The position numbers were made by a program, and so were the translations under genes. Shown here one piece after another: positions 47,474 through 57,542 of a stretch of DNA of 64,000 nucleotides; the stretch's first letter is position 1; every line of letters begins with the position of its first letter. The notes beneath the pieces were generated by a model that saw only the letters and a program-made list of their open reading frames with translations, was not told where the DNA came from and ran no database searches. Source of the DNA: Hyphomonadaceae bacterium (lineage in GTDB: Bacteria; Pseudomonadota; Alphaproteobacteria; Caulobacterales; Hyphomonadaceae); contig JANSWU010000001.1 of assembly GCA_024743315.1 (NCBI GenBank), forward strand, positions 806,001 to 870,000, written 5' to 3'.

Positions 47474-48084
47474 CCGACATCTATATCGTTCGGCACGGGA
47501 ATACGTTCGATAAAGGCGATACGGTCACCCGAGTCGGCGCCCGCACGGACTTGCCTCTATCCCGGTCCGGACAGGTGCAGGCCGATCTGCTGGCAGTGCA
47601 TTTTAAAGAGACTGTGCCGCACGGGTTCAGCGCCGCTTTCTGCAGCGAATTACAGCGCACCCGGCAAACCGCTGAAACAATACTGGATGGATATAAGCAA
47701 CGCCCTGATTTGACCGTTCTCGATTTCCTGCGCGAGGTCGATTACGGCCCGGATGAAAATCAGCCCGACGACCAGGTGATCGCGCGGATTGGCGAGGCTG
47801 CGCTTGCCGCCTGGGACGCGCATGCCGTGCCGCCCCCGGGATGGGACGTGGCCCCGGACCAATTGATCAAGGAATGGGCGAGTTTGTTGAACACGCTGTC
47901 TGGACCGGACGAATGGCCGCCAGTCTTGATCGTGACGTCCAATGGGGTCGCGCGCTTCGTGCTCGATTCAATCGTCCGGTTTGCGTGCGAGCCAGAGTCG
48001 ATCAAACTGAAAACAGGCGCCTATGGCTTGATCCGAACCGGTGCCGAGGGGGCAACGCTCCTGAACTGGAACGTCCGGCCTTAA
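47470..48084 (+). CDS. Histidine-phosphatase-superfamily protein lacking the second catalytic His
   Basis: The 204-residue protein has the phosphoacceptor motif VRHGNT (Arg8, His9), Arg63 in ELQRTRQTA and the acid Glu89 in REVDYG. The second catalytic His, normally in a VSHNG or VTHGG loop, is replaced: the loop reads IVTSNGVARF with Ser157. It is translationally coupled to kdsB (ATGA) and abuts kdsA, which suggests a KDO-related role, perhaps the KDO-8-phosphate phosphatase step. That role is inference only. Confidence 0.85.
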   Translation: MTDIYIVRHGNTFDKGDTVTRVGARTDLPLSRSGQVQADLLAVHFKETVPHGFSAAFCSELQRTRQTAETILDGYKQRPDLTVLDFLREVDYGPDENQPDDQVIARIGEAALAAWDAHAVPPPGWDVAPDQLIKEWASLLNTLSGPDEWPPVLIVTSNGVARFVLDSIVRFACEPESIKLKTGAYGLIRTGAEGATLLNWNVRP

Positions 48085-48929
48085 TTGACGATCTCGTGGA
48101 TCGCTTTCAGGTCCTTGAGCAAATGTTCTGCGGCCGTGAGTGGCAAGCAGCTTGGGCCATCGCAGAGCGCCTTGTCGGGGTCGGTATGGAATTCCAGGAA
48201 TACGCCGTCTGCCCCTGCTGCGACCGCTGACTTTGCGATCGTACCAACGCCTTCGCGACGGCCGCCGGTCGAGGCTCCGGCCGTGCGTGGGTCGGCGCCT
48301 GGCAATTGTACGGCATGGGTAGCATCAATTGTCACCGGACAGCCCAGCGCCTGCATTTGTTGAATCCCAAGCATGTCGACGACAAGATTGTTATAGCCAA
48401 AACTCGCGCCGCGTTCGCACAGGATGACCCGATCGCCCGGCAGCACTTCGCCAATTTTTGAGACGATATTCTTGGTATCCCAGGGCGCGAGGAATTGGGC
48501 TTTTTTGACCTGGATGGCGCTGCCGCTTTCGCCCGCGGCTTTGGCTGTGGCCACGACCAGGTCGGTTTGGCGGCAAAGAAAGGCCGGGATCTGAACGATG
48601 TCTGCAACCTTGGCGACCGTATCGGCCTGGTATGGCTCGTGTAAATCCGTGCAAATGCCGACGCCGAGTTCTTGCTTGATCTCGGCCAGCATTGGCAAGC
48701 CTTTCTCGAAACCGGGCCCGCGATACGACGTGATGGACGACCGGTTGGCTTTGTCAAAGCTGGCCTTGAAAATGTAGGCTAGCCCGAGTTGGTCGCAAAT
48801 CGCTTTCAGCTCGCGCCCGACGGTCAGAGCCAGCTCGATATCTTCCAGCACGTTCAAGCCAGCAATAACCGCGAGTGGTTGGCCGGCGCCAATCTTCCAG
48901 TTTTGGGATTCGAGGGTGACCACAGTCAT
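48081..48929 (-). CDS. kdsA: 3-deoxy-8-phosphooctulonate synthase (KDO-8-P synthase)
   Basis: The 282-residue TIM-barrel enzyme has FKASFDKANRSS, GLPMLAEIK, CTDLHEPYQ and HAVQLPGAD motifs. The loop VIAGLNVLED carries Asn26 where metal-dependent enzymes have Cys, so this should be the metal-independent class (as in E. coli). It condenses arabinose-5-phosphate with phosphoenolpyruvate. The stop shares TTAA with the convergent phosphatase-like gene, and the gene is divergent from ahcY. Confidence 0.96.
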   Translation of the reverse strand: MTVVTLESQNWKIGAGQPLAVIAGLNVLEDIELALTVGRELKAICDQLGLAYIFKASFDKANRSSITSYRGPGFEKGLPMLAEIKQELGVGICTDLHEPYQADTVAKVADIVQIPAFLCRQTDLVVATAKAAGESGSAIQVKKAQFLAPWDTKNIVSKIGEVLPGDRVILCERGASFGYNNLVVDMLGIQQMQALGCPVTIDATHAVQLPGADPRTAGASTGGRREGVGTIAKSAVAAGADGVFLEFHTDPDKALCDGPSCLPLTAAEHLLKDLKAIHEIVN

Positions 48930-49105
48930 TGTCCAGTCTCCGGTGGGCAGCGATTTGACCCGCTCATAGTCAAAGCCAAACAGAAAGGCCAGAGCCTCGC
49001 GACACGCGTGTGAAGGCGGATTTTGCGGATGTGCGGAATTCGCCGCTGTACAAAGCCACTTTGCATGTTATAGGCCTCTCAAAGTTCATATAAAGGATCG
49101 TTGAT

Positions 49106-50500
49106 ATGTCTCAGGACTATGCTGTTGCGGATATCAGCCAGGCCGAGTTTGGCCGGATGGAAATCGAGATTGCAGAAACCGAAATGCCAGGCCTGATGGC
49201 CGCGCGCGAAGAATATGGCGCCTCCCAGCCACTCAAAGGTGCGCGCATTGCCGGCTCATTGCACATGACCATCCAGACCGCCGTCCTGATCCAAACTCTC
49301 GAAGCGCTCGGCGCTGAAGTGCGTTGGGCGAGCTGCAACATTTACTCGACGCAAGATCATGCGGCGGCTGCGATCGCAGATGCCGGGACACCCGTCTTTG
49401 CGCATAAGGGTGAAACGCTGGATGAGTACTGGCAGTTTGCAGACCGCATTTTCGAATGGCCGAACGGCGAGACGGTCAACCTGATCCTGGATGATGGCGG
49501 CGACGCGACCATGTATCTGATCCTCGGCGAGAAAGCCGAAGCCGATCCCTCTGTCCTCGACAATCCAGGCTCTGAAGAAGAAGAAGCCCTGTTCCGCCAA
49601 ATCCGTAAGCGGATGACGGAAACGCCGGGCTGGTTCGCACGCATTAAAGCAGGCATTCGCGGTGTGTCAGAAGAAACCACCACCGGCGTCAACCGCCTCT
49701 ATCAACTGGCCAAGAAGAACGAACTCCCGTTCCCGGCGATCAACGTCAATGACTCGGTCACCAAGTCCAAATTCGACAATAAGTATGGCTGCAAGGAATC
49801 GCTGGTCGACGCGATCCGCCGTGGCACCGACGTGATGATGGCGGGCAAGACCGCTTTCGTCGCTGGTTATGGCGATGTCGGCAAGGGGTCGGCGGCCTCG
49901 CTGTCCGGTTCGGGCGCGCGCGTGACGGTGTCAGAAGTTGACCCAATCTGTGCGCTACAGGCGGCCATGGACGGCTATGACGTCCAGACCATCGATACGA
50001 TGGCCCCGAAAGCCGACATCTTCGTCACCGCCACCGGCAATAAGGACATCCTCACCGTCGACCACATGCGGGCGATGAAAGACATGGCGATCGTCTGTAA
50101 TATCGGTCACTTCGACAATGAAATTCAGGTCGAGGGCCTGCGCAATTTCAAGTGGACCAATATCAAGCCACAAGTCGACATGATCACCTTCCCAGATGGC
50201 AAGCGGATCATTCTTCTATCGGAAGGGCGACTGGTAAACCTCGGCAATGCCACCGGGCATCCAAGTTTCGTGATGTCGGCCTCCTTCACCAATCAGGTTC
50301 TGGCGCAAATTGCGCTGCACGAGAACCAAGGCGAGTACAAGAACGAGGTCTACACTCTGCCCAAGCATCTCGATGAGAAAGTCGCCATGCTGCACCTCGC
50401 CAAGCTCGGCGTCGAGCTGACCGATCTGTCGAATGAGCAGGCCGACTATATCGGTGTCGCGCCGCAAGGCCCGTTCAAGCCAGAGCATTATCGCTACTAA
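49106..50500 (+). CDS. ahcY: Adenosylhomocysteinase
   Basis: The 464-residue protein has the substrate motif [16 protein letters not shown] in short form, the NAD-binding [15 protein letters not shown] near residue 255, and the C-terminal KPEHYRY. It hydrolyses S-adenosylhomocysteine to adenosine and homocysteine. It is followed 21 bases later by metK, so the two SAM-cycle genes are likely co-transcribed. I searched the 176-base leader by eye for SAH or SAM riboswitch motifs and saw none convincing. Confidence 0.97.
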   Translation: MSQDYAVADISQAEFGRMEIEIAETEMPGLMAAREEYGASQPLKGARIAGSLHMTIQTAVLIQTLEALGAEVRWASCNIYSTQDHAAAAIADAGTPVFAHKGETLDEYWQFADRIFEWPNGETVNLILDDGGDATMYLILGEKAEADPSVLDNPGSEEEEALFRQIRKRMTETPGWFARIKAGIRGVSEETTTGVNRLYQLAKKNELPFPAINVNDSVTKSKFDNKYGCKESLVDAIRRGTDVMMAGKTAFVAGYGDVGKGSAASLSGSGARVTVSEVDPICALQAAMDGYDVQTIDTMAPKADIFVTATGNKDILTVDHMRAMKDMAIVCNIGHFDNEIQVEGLRNFKWTNIKPQVDMITFPDGKRIILLSEGRLVNLGNATGHPSFVMSASFTNQVLAQIALHENQGEYKNEVYTLPKHLDEKVAMLHLAKLGVELTDLSNEQADYIGVAPQGPFKPEHYRY

Positions 50501-50521
50501 GAAAGCTACAGGAGAAGAGCT

Positions 50522-51703
50522 ATGCCGCTACAGCATCACGAGTTTACATCTGAAAGCGTTTCAGAGGGGCATCCGGACAAGGTCTCAGACCAGATTTCTG
50601 ACGCTATTGTCGACCTGTTTCTGAGCAAGGATCCAACCGCCAAGGTCGCAGTCGAAACGCTGACCACGACCAATCGCGTGGTGTTGGCCGGCGAGGTTCG
50701 GACCAATAATGGCGCTGTTATCACCAAGGATGAAATGAACCAGGCGGCGCGCGATGTCGTCAAGAAGATCGGCTATGAGCAAGACGGCTTTCACTGGGAA
50801 AAGATGAGTGTCGAAAACCATGTGCACGGTCAGTCGGCTGAGATTGCCCAGGGGGTGGAAGCCGGCCAGGGCCTGCACCAGGAAGAGGGCGCCGGCGACC
50901 AAGGCATTATGTTCGGCTATGCCACCGATGAGACCCCGGAATTGATGCCAGCCACTCTGGTCTACTCCCACAAAATCCTGCGTAAATTGGCAGAGCTTCG
51001 TCACAATGGCACGCACCCCGCGCTTGAGCCAGATGCGAAAAGCCAGGTAACTCTGCAATATGACGGCTCCCGGCCCGTCGGCGTCAATGCGGTCGTTGTC
51101 TCTCATCAACACAAGGACTCGGCGACGCTTGAAGAGCTGCGTGAGATCATTCGCCCGGTCATCAAAGACGTGCTCCCGGAAGGCTGGTTTCCGGCAGAAG
51201 AGAATTTTTACGTCAATCCGACCGGACGCTTTGTAATCGGCGGGCCAGACGGCGATGCGGGCCTGACCGGGCGTAAGATTATCGTCGATACTTATGGCGG
51301 CGCAGCCCCTCATGGTGGCGGTGCTTTCTCGGGTAAGGACCCGTCAAAAGTTGACCGTTCGGCAGCTTACGCAACGCGATATCTTGCCAAGAATGTGGTT
51401 GCGGCCAAGCTTGCCAAACGCTGCACGATCCAGATCAGCTATGCGATCGGCGTGGCCCAGCCTCTGTCGATCTATGTCGATACCGAAGGTACCGGCGCCG
51501 TCGGCGAAGACACAATCGCCCGCAAATTGCGGGAATTGGTGGATCTCTCGCCACGCGGTATCCGCAATCACTTGAGTCTCGAAGCGCCGATCTATTCTCC
51601 GTCGGCATCTTACGGGCATTTTGGTCGTACGCCGACGGATGACGGCGCGTTCACTTGGGAAAAAACCGACCTTGTCAAGGAGTTGGGCGCGCTTCTGGGA
51701 TGA
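50522..51703 (+). CDS. metK: S-adenosylmethionine synthase
   Basis: The 393-residue enzyme carries [10 protein letters not shown] (residues 12-21), [12 protein letters not shown] near 120 and [19 protein letters not shown] near 262, with normal family length. It makes SAM from Met and ATP. The RBS AGGAG lies 10 bases before ATG 50522. SAM made here would also feed the FkbM methyltransferase in the glycan island. Confidence 0.98.
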   Translation: MPLQHHEFTSESVSEGHPDKVSDQISDAIVDLFLSKDPTAKVAVETLTTTNRVVLAGEVRTNNGAVITKDEMNQAARDVVKKIGYEQDGFHWEKMSVENHVHGQSAEIAQGVEAGQGLHQEEGAGDQGIMFGYATDETPELMPATLVYSHKILRKLAELRHNGTHPALEPDAKSQVTLQYDGSRPVGVNAVVVSHQHKDSATLEELREIIRPVIKDVLPEGWFPAEENFYVNPTGRFVIGGPDGDAGLTGRKIIVDTYGGAAPHGGGAFSGKDPSKVDRSAAYATRYLAKNVVAAKLAKRCTIQISYAIGVAQPLSIYVDTEGTGAVGEDTIARKLRELVDLSPRGIRNHLSLEAPIYSPSASYGHFGRTPTDDGAFTWEKTDLVKELGALLG

Positions 51704-51865
51704 ACGCATAGAGCTGCTCAAAGCCCGGTCATTTATGATGAGGCGCTCGTATGAGTGTCTCAATCTGCAGGCAATCTCCAAAAATACAGTTGTCGCCGCA
51801 ATACGATTATGCATACCTTGGTGGTTGAATGATCTGGGTGAGAATTTGACTTGAGGGAGTCATTC

Positions 51866-52870
51866 TTGAGTAGCGTACAACCGTTCTTTTCTGTGCTTGT
51901 CGTCAATTTCAATGCTGGCGAAATGCTTCAGGACGCATTAAATTCTTTGAAAAAACAAAGGTTTAAGGATTTTGAGGTCATCCTCGTGGACAATGATAGC
52001 CAAGTTCAACCGCTCGGCGATCTTGATCTTGAAGGCCTTTCAGAGATTCGCGTCCTACGCGAAAAAGCGAATCATGGCTTTGCGCGTGGTAACAATCTCG
52101 CAGCCAAGCATGCGCGCGGAAAATGGTTGGCGCTTCTGAATCCGGATGCCACGGCTGATGAAAATTGGCTGGCAGAAATTCACAAAGCCACAGAGCGCCA
52201 TCCAACCTGCCGCGTCTTCGCCTGCGGGCAGTTGAATATGGACCAGCCTGAGCTGCTTGACGGCGCGGGCGACGCTTATTTTGCGTTCGGCATTCCATGG
52301 CGGGGCGGGTTTGAGCGCCCGATCTCAGAATTGCCGAACCAGGACAGCCACTGCTTCAGCCCTTGTGGGGCCAGCGCCGTTTACGAGCGGCAACTGTTCC
52401 TGGAAATCGGCGGCTATGATGAGCGGTTCTTCTGTTATTGCGAAGATGTTGATCTCGGGATGCGGCTCCAGCTGAGCGATGAGAAATGCGTGTTCTTACC
52501 GGACGCGATTATTCATCACAAAGGCAGCGCCACGAGCGGCCGATATAGCTATTTCACCATGTATCACGGCTTCCGCAATCGGACTTGGACATATCTCAAA
52601 AATATGCCGCTTTCAGTCTTAGTCTTAACCCTGCCGGGGCATCTGGCGTTGATGCTTTACATCTATTTCCGGAACATGGGGCACGCTGATCTAAAAGGGA
52701 TGCGACGCGGCATGTGGGATGGCTTGAAGCAGGGTTGGGCCATGCGTTGGCAGGACGATTACAAAGTCAAACCCTCACAACGCGCTGTTTGGAACCTGAT
52801 CCGCTCCATGGCTTGGAACCCTGTGCGCTTGTCTCAGCGCGGTGTGCATGTCTGGGCGCTGCCCGCTTAA
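51866..52870 (+). CDS. GT2-family glycosyltransferase, rhamnosyltransferase-like
   Basis: The RBS GAGGGAG at 51853-51859 sits 6 bases before TTG 51866, so I take that TTG as the start (334 residues). The GT-A domain has FSVLVVNFNAGEMLQ, LVDNDSQ and LLNPDATADENWL near residue 95. It has the second-half motif FFCYCEDVDLGMRL. A hydrophobic helix near residue 245-265 may bind the membrane. It resembles rhamnosyltransferases of O-antigen clusters. The stop shares TTAA with galE. Confidence 0.9.
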   Translation: MSSVQPFFSVLVVNFNAGEMLQDALNSLKKQRFKDFEVILVDNDSQVQPLGDLDLEGLSEIRVLREKANHGFARGNNLAAKHARGKWLALLNPDATADENWLAEIHKATERHPTCRVFACGQLNMDQPELLDGAGDAYFAFGIPWRGGFERPISELPNQDSHCFSPCGASAVYERQLFLEIGGYDERFFCYCEDVDLGMRLQLSDEKCVFLPDAIIHHKGSATSGRYSYFTMYHGFRNRTWTYLKNMPLSVLVLTLPGHLALMLYIYFRNMGHADLKGMRRGMWDGLKQGWAMRWQDDYKVKPSQRAVWNLIRSMAWNPVRLSQRGVHVWALPA

Positions 52871-53853
52871 GGCAAATCCCAGGCGCGCTGATGGAATTTC
52901 CAGGCCGACGAGACAATCGTATCCATGTCTGAATGCTTCGGTTCCCAGCCGAGAATGGCTTTCGACTTTGAGGTATCCGCATAGAGCGCAACGGCGTCGC
53001 CGGCGCGGCGCGGGCCAATTTCAACCGGAACCGGCTTGCCAACCGCGCGTTCGACCGCGTCCAAGACTTGTTTCACAGTAAAGCCATTCCCCGTCCCGAG
53101 ATTGAGCCGCAGGCTCTCGCCGGTTTTGTGGATATGTTCGGCTGCGAGAATGTGCGCGGTGACCAGATCGGCAATGTGAATATAGTCGCGAATGCAGGTC
53201 CCGTCCGGGGTCGGATAATCATCGCCGAACAGTTTCATCCCTTGGCCAATGCCGGCCGCGGCTTTTAGCGCATTCGGAATGAGGTGGGTTTCCGGGTCAT
53301 GCTCTTCGCCGACCTCGCCATCGAGGTCCGCACCGGCAGCGTTGAAATAGCGCAGCGCCGCATAGCGCAGCCCCTCGGCCCGCGACAAGTCTTCCAAAAT
53401 GGTCTCCACCATGAGCTTGGAGCGACCATAAACGCTGACCGGGCGCTTTGGCATATCTTCGACCAAGGGCAGGCGTTCCGGATCGCCGTAAATCGCGCAG
53501 GTCGAGGAGAAGATGAAGTTCTGCAAGCCGAGCTCGAGCATGGCACGGACCACATTCAGGGTCCCGGCGACATTATTCTCGTAAAAGGCTCCGGGTGCTT
53601 TCTCACCTTCGCCGACTTCAATATTTGCGGCAAAGTGCATGACCGCATCGGGTTGCACCTGTTCAAGCGCCGCGCGAATCTGATCCTCGTTTCGGATGTC
53701 TCCCTCAATCAGCTCGCCCCATTTCACAGCGTGGCGATGACCGCTTGAAAAATTATCAAAAACCACCGGCTCGCGGCCACTCATCTTGATTGCCTTGCAG
53801 GCATTGGCGCCAATATACCCGGCGCCGCCAATGACGAGAATCTTCTGGATCAT
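52867..53853 (-). CDS. galE: UDP-glucose 4-epimerase
   Basis: The ATG at 53853 (GAGGGA nine bases upstream) gives 328 residues beginning IQKILVIGGAGYIGANA. The catalytic YGRSKLMVE and Ser in FSSTCAIYG are present, followed by RYFNAAGAD and the C-terminal AILGWEPKHSD. The length is standard. It interconverts UDP-glucose and UDP-galactose for surface polysaccharide. It is convergent with the glycosyltransferase gene. Confidence 0.95.
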   Translation of the reverse strand: MIQKILVIGGAGYIGANACKAIKMSGREPVVFDNFSSGHRHAVKWGELIEGDIRNEDQIRAALEQVQPDAVMHFAANIEVGEGEKAPGAFYENNVAGTLNVVRAMLELGLQNFIFSSTCAIYGDPERLPLVEDMPKRPVSVYGRSKLMVETILEDLSRAEGLRYAALRYFNAAGADLDGEVGEEHDPETHLIPNALKAAAGIGQGMKLFGDDYPTPDGTCIRDYIHIADLVTAHILAAEHIHKTGESLRLNLGTGNGFTVKQVLDAVERAVGKPVPVEIGPRRAGDAVALYADTSKSKAILGWEPKHSDMDTIVSSAWKFHQRAWDLP

Positions 53854-53937
53854 CCACGTGGTCCCTCTACCGTTTCCCACAGTCTTGCGGCATGCAGCTA
53901 TCAGACCAAAACTTCAAGGTCCGCAGCACAAGCCCGT

Positions 53938-54114
53938 CTAGGTGTCACGCTTTTTTTGATCGAGCTCAGACGATTGCCGATCTGCGTTCAGCTTGTCGCG
54001 GGCTTTTTCGGCTTTGGTGCGACCATGCTTGATCCGGTTTTCCTGGGCGCGCTGCTCTTTTTCAGCCCGCGCCCGGGCTTTGCGGGCTTTGTTCAGATTG
54101 ATCGGCGCGACCAA
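53938..54114 (-). CDS. DUF4169 family small basic protein
   Basis: The 58-residue ORF is read from TTG 54114 (GGGGA about 8 bases before it) to TAG 53938. It begins VAPINLNKARKARARAE and contains HGRTKAEKARD, the pattern of DUF4169, a small Lys/Arg-rich helical family known only in alphaproteobacteria. Its start is 1 base after the stop of the upstream gene, so the two are coupled. Function unknown. Confidence 0.85.
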   Translation of the reverse strand: MVAPINLNKARKARARAEKEQRAQENRIKHGRTKAEKARDKLNADRQSSELDQKKRDT

Positions 54115-54115
54115 A

Positions 54116-54415
54116 TCAGTCCCCGCGATGCGTGTTGCGCCATTGCTCCATGGCGAGCGAAATCGCGAAGGTCTCGCGATATTTCGGGCTGGACGCCGGG
54201 CGCGGCGCTTTCGCCGAAGTCAGGGCCATGATTTCGGCCAGCTTATTGTGGGCAGCGCCAGCCTGTCCGGCACCGATATAGGCATGAAGCTCGACCAGCG
54301 CGCTGGATAATGGATCATTGGCGCGAATGACGAAATAGGGTTCATCCTCGGCCAGACGAGGCATGACATCGAATTCAGAGGGATTGGCTTTCGAGCCGAC
54401 AGGCGCTGTGTTCAT
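54116..54415 (-). CDS. Small conserved-looking hypothetical protein
   Basis: The ATG at 54415, with AGGG eight bases upstream, gives 99 residues; upstream ATGs at 54433 and beyond lack a good RBS. The sequence is soluble and mixed in charge, with a helical FVIRANDPLSSALVELHAY centre. I do not recognise the family. It precedes the DUF4169 gene and may belong to the ribbon-helix-helix-type genes often found beside it, but no such motif is visible here. Confidence 0.65.
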   Translation of the reverse strand: MNTAPVGSKANPSEFDVMPRLAEDEPYFVIRANDPLSSALVELHAYIGAGQAGAAHNKLAEIMALTSAKAPRPASSPKYRETFAISLAMEQWRNTHRGD

Positions 54416-54541
54416 CAGGACTACCCTTTTCATTTGTGATTCTGATGTCGCGATAGACCGATTTCCCAAAAAGGTCAGGCCCGCGCGTGCAAGAAAAAAT
54501 GTCCGCGAAAAGCGACTTGGTTGACGTGGCGCTTAATTGCT

Positions 54542-55951
54542 TCAGCCCGGCCCAATCATCTTTTCTGGCCGGACGATCGCGTCAAAGTCTTCCGCCGGTA
54601 TGCCGTCCTTGATCGCCTCTTCGCGCAAGGTGGTGCCATTCTTGTGCGCCGTCTTGGCGATCTTGGCGGCGCGGTCATAGCCGTATTTCTCTTTCAGCGG
54701 CGTCACCAGCATCAGCGAGTTTTCAAGCCCGCGCTGGATATTGTCGAGGCGGGGCTCAATCCCGACCACGCAGTTCTCGGTAAAGGACACTGCGGCATCC
54801 GCCAGCAAGCGGATCGATTGCAGCAGATTATAACTCATCATCGGGTTGAAGACATTGAGTTCGAAATGGCCTTGGCTGCCAGCGAAACTGATCGCGGCAT
54901 TATTGCCATGAATATGCGCGCAGACCTGCGTCATGGCTTCGCATTGGGTTGGATTGACCTTGCCCGGCATGATCGAGGAACCCGGCTCATTTTCTGGCAA
55001 GGCGAGCTCGCCGAGTCCCGAGCGTGGGCCTGAGCCCAAGAAGCGAATATCATTGGCGATCTTGAAGCAGGACATCGCGGCGGTGGTGATCGCGCCATGC
55101 GCAAATACCATCGCGTCATGGGCTGAGAGGGCTTCGAATTTATTTGGCGCGGTGACGAAGTTCAGGCCGGTGATCTGGGCAATCTTGTCGGCCACGCCTT
55201 CGGCAAATCCGATCGGCGTGGAGAGGCCGGTTCCGACAGCCGTGCCGCCTTGGGCGAGTTCAAGCAGGGCTGGCAGGCTCTGCTCAATCCGTTGAATGCC
55301 CATTTCGATCATTTTGGTATAGCCAGAGAATTCCTGGCCGAGTGTCACAGGCGTGGCGTCCTGCGTGTGTGTGCGGCCGATCTTGATAATGTCCGTCCAT
55401 GCCTGCGCCTTGTCATTCAGCGCATTATGCAGCTGCTGCAAAGCAGGGATCAGTCGATGCGAGATCTCCTCGGCGGCGGCAATATGCATGGCCGTTGGGA
55501 ACGTATCATTTGAGCTCTGGCTCATATTCACATGATCGTTCGGGTGCACCGGGGTTTTCGAACCAATCTCGCCGCCAAGGATTTCGATCGCGCGATTGGC
55601 GATGACTTCATTGGCATTCATGTTGGATTGCGTGCCTGAGCCCGTTTGCCAGACGACCAATGGGAAATGGTCATCAAGCTTTCCCTCGATCACTTCATTG
55701 GCGGCAAAGACGATGGCTTCGCCGAGCTTGGTATCAAGTTTGCCAAGCGCCATATTGGTTTCGGCTGCGGCGCGTTTGACGATGCCAAGCGCGCGGACCA
55801 GCGGTAGAGGCTGCTGCTCCCAACCAATCTTGAAATTACCGAGGGAACGTTGGGCCTGAGCGCCCCAATACTTGTCGCCTGGGACCTGGACCTCGCCCAT
55901 TGTATCGGTTTCGATCCGCGGTTTCGCGTCCTTGCTGCCGAATTGACTCAT
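54542..55951 (-). CDS. fumC: Fumarate hydratase, class II
   Basis: The ATG at 55951 lies 8 bases after GAGGAG and gives 469 residues. The signature [11 protein letters not shown] lies near residue 320, [12 protein letters not shown] near 142, and the catalytic His region [19 protein letters not shown] (in short) near 190. Length and motifs are standard. It interconverts fumarate and malate in the TCA cycle as an iron-independent homotetramer. Confidence 0.97.
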   Translation of the reverse strand: MSQFGSKDAKPRIETDTMGEVQVPGDKYWGAQAQRSLGNFKIGWEQQPLPLVRALGIVKRAAAETNMALGKLDTKLGEAIVFAANEVIEGKLDDHFPLVVWQTGSGTQSNMNANEVIANRAIEILGGEIGSKTPVHPNDHVNMSQSSNDTFPTAMHIAAAEEISHRLIPALQQLHNALNDKAQAWTDIIKIGRTHTQDATPVTLGQEFSGYTKMIEMGIQRIEQSLPALLELAQGGTAVGTGLSTPIGFAEGVADKIAQITGLNFVTAPNKFEALSAHDAMVFAHGAITTAAMSCFKIANDIRFLGSGPRSGLGELALPENEPGSSIMPGKVNPTQCEAMTQVCAHIHGNNAAISFAGSQGHFELNVFNPMMSYNLLQSIRLLADAAVSFTENCVVGIEPRLDNIQRGLENSLMLVTPLKEKYGYDRAAKIAKTAHKNGTTLREEAIKDGIPAEDFDAIVRPEKMIGPG

Positions 55952-56031
55952 GCCGAACACTCCTCAAGCTTGGCGAAAGCCGCGAGGTAGCATGCCAATC
56001 TGAAACCGCAAGCGCTAAGGGCGCTCGAGGC

Positions 56032-56478
56032 CTAATTCGTCGCTGATGCTTGCAAGGCTTCTGGCGCTTCTTGCCAAATCTGGGTCTGGCAGATCGGTCC
56101 GATACAGCCTTTGACCTGCAAACGGCCATCTTTCATTCGCTTTAGCCGAGAGGCATAGGTTTTATCATTCTCGGGGTCATAGATGGTGCCGCCCCGCCAA
56201 TCGCTGCGGCGTTTATCAAACCCTTGCAGCATGAGCAGGCCGAGTACGGGTTCCCCGGCCTGGGTCATCGCCGTCTCGGGCGTCTGGCCGGGTTGCATCG
56301 CCTCCGGGTCGATCCACGATACGCGTCCGCAAGGGCTGCCATTGCCGCAATCCTCAATCGTCACGGTTGACGTACCTGCCTGGGTCAAGAACGTACCGAA
56401 CACATCATGTCCGTCTTGCGCCTGCGCTGTCAGTCCAAAAAGGGCTGCGCTCGCTGCCATCCCCAACACTTTCCACAT
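56032..56478 (-). CDS. DUF2147 family exported protein
   Basis: The ATG at 56478 with AAGGA upstream gives 148 residues. The signal peptide is WKVLGMAASAALFGLTAQAQ. The mature part has DVFGTFLTQAG, CGRVSWID, GGTIYDPENDKTYAS and KGCIGPICQTQIW, the DUF2147 layout with conserved Cys pairs. This family of small periplasmic beta-barrels has no established function. It stands alone between fumC and a divergent DUF1489 gene. Confidence 0.88.
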   Translation of the reverse strand: MWKVLGMAASAALFGLTAQAQDGHDVFGTFLTQAGTSTVTIEDCGNGSPCGRVSWIDPEAMQPGQTPETAMTQAGEPVLGLLMLQGFDKRRSDWRGGTIYDPENDKTYASRLKRMKDGRLQVKGCIGPICQTQIWQEAPEALQASATN

Positions 56479-56577
56479 GATCCATTCCTTGTCATTGCAC
56501 CGCCACCAGACTGTTATGACAAGCTGTGACAGATTTTCCACCTTCACAGACATTAATCCTCGTTTACCTTCTAGGCC

Positions 56578-56991
56578 ATGATTCACATGGTGAAGCTTTG
56601 CGTCGGGGCGGACGATGTCGCCGATCTGGAGAACTGGCAAAAACGCGTGATGCAGTCTTATCCGCGACCGGTTCACCATACGCGGATGATCCCCAAACGC
56701 GGTGACGAACTGGCTGACGGCGGGTCGATCTATTGGGTGATCAAAGGTCTGATCCAGGTCCGTCAGGAGATTGTCGAGGTCAAACAGATCACCGATCGCG
56801 GCGGGCGCAAAGCCTGCGAGCTGGTCTTCAATCCAGAATTGGTGCCGGTTGAGCCGACCCCGAAACGGCCGTTTCAGGGGTGGCGCTATTTGAAACCAGA
56901 CGACGCCCCAGCCGATTTGCGCGCGGGCACCGGGGCGATCGAAATGCCGGCGAATCTTCGGGCTGAATTGCGCGAAGCAATGGTGTGGTGA
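56578..56991 (+). CDS. DUF1489 family protein
   Basis: The 137-residue cytosolic protein begins IHMVKLCVGADDVADLENWQ and has HHTRMIPKR, GSIYWVIKG, QVRQEIV and RPFQGWRYL, matching DUF1489, an alphaproteobacteria-restricted family of unknown function. The ATG at 56578 is preferred over Met4. Its stop lies 4 bases from the stop of the convergent secreted hypothetical protein gene. Confidence 0.92.
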   Translation: MIHMVKLCVGADDVADLENWQKRVMQSYPRPVHHTRMIPKRGDELADGGSIYWVIKGLIQVRQEIVEVKQITDRGGRKACELVFNPELVPVEPTPKRPFQGWRYLKPDDAPADLRAGTGAIEMPANLRAELREAMVW

Positions 56992-56995
56992 TGAT

Positions 56996-57484
56996 TTAGT
57001 TCAGCTTGAACATGACCGCTTTTGGATCGGCCGCGCAGGCGGTTTTCAATGTCGTCGCAACCCGCCCAGTGGTCGGCGACCGGCGTTGCGCGGCGATGGC
57101 AATCATCTCGGCATCTGCAAACATGGCAGCCAGTCGACGCAAGCTTTCGCGGCGTTGCAGCGCGTCATGCTTTGAGTCCAACGCGATCAGCTGGTCTTCA
57201 GATTCGTTCGCCATGCCTCGAAAAATACAGCCGAGATCGTTCGGGCCGTTGGCCGCATCGATCCACTTGGCAAGATCGGCTGAGGTGCGACCAAATCGGT
57301 AAACATCAAGGGCGAAGGAGTCCGAGATCTCAGCCGTCTCTCCCATATCGAGGGCATAGATGAAACTTGTTGTCTCTACGGAGAGTCGGCTCGCCTCATG
57401 TCCCCATTGGCGCGCAAGATCCGAACTTGCATGCGCGGAGAGCGGCGCAGCGGCAATGAAGAGGCAAGCCAATAAGCGTTTCAT
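56996..57484 (-). CDS. Secreted hypothetical protein
   Basis: The 162 residues start with a signal peptide (KRLLACLFIAAAPLSAHAS). The mature part is predicted helical, with two Cys in LGCIF and KTACAA that could pair. The family is not recognised. It is followed on the same strand by nothing and is preceded 58 bases away by the enoyl-CoA hydratase-like gene, which may be co-transcribed. Confidence 0.7.
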   Translation of the reverse strand: MKRLLACLFIAAAPLSAHASSDLARQWGHEASRLSVETTSFIYALDMGETAEISDSFALDVYRFGRTSADLAKWIDAANGPNDLGCIFRGMANESEDQLIALDSKHDALQRRESLRRLAAMFADAEMIAIAAQRRSPTTGRVATTLKTACAADPKAVMFKLN

Positions 57485-57542
57485 GACGGCACGGTCCCGA
57501 GTTGGTTCGCCACAAAGGCGAGCAAAGCCCGTGCCAAGGCGG

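Noticed and set aside
48930-49105. Possible SAM or SAH riboswitch in the ahcY leader; also the palindrome ACACGCGTGT at 49002-49011
   Set aside because: I could not find the conserved pseudoknot sequences of SAM-II, SAM/SAH or SAH classes, and a 10-base palindrome is expected by chance in a window of this size.
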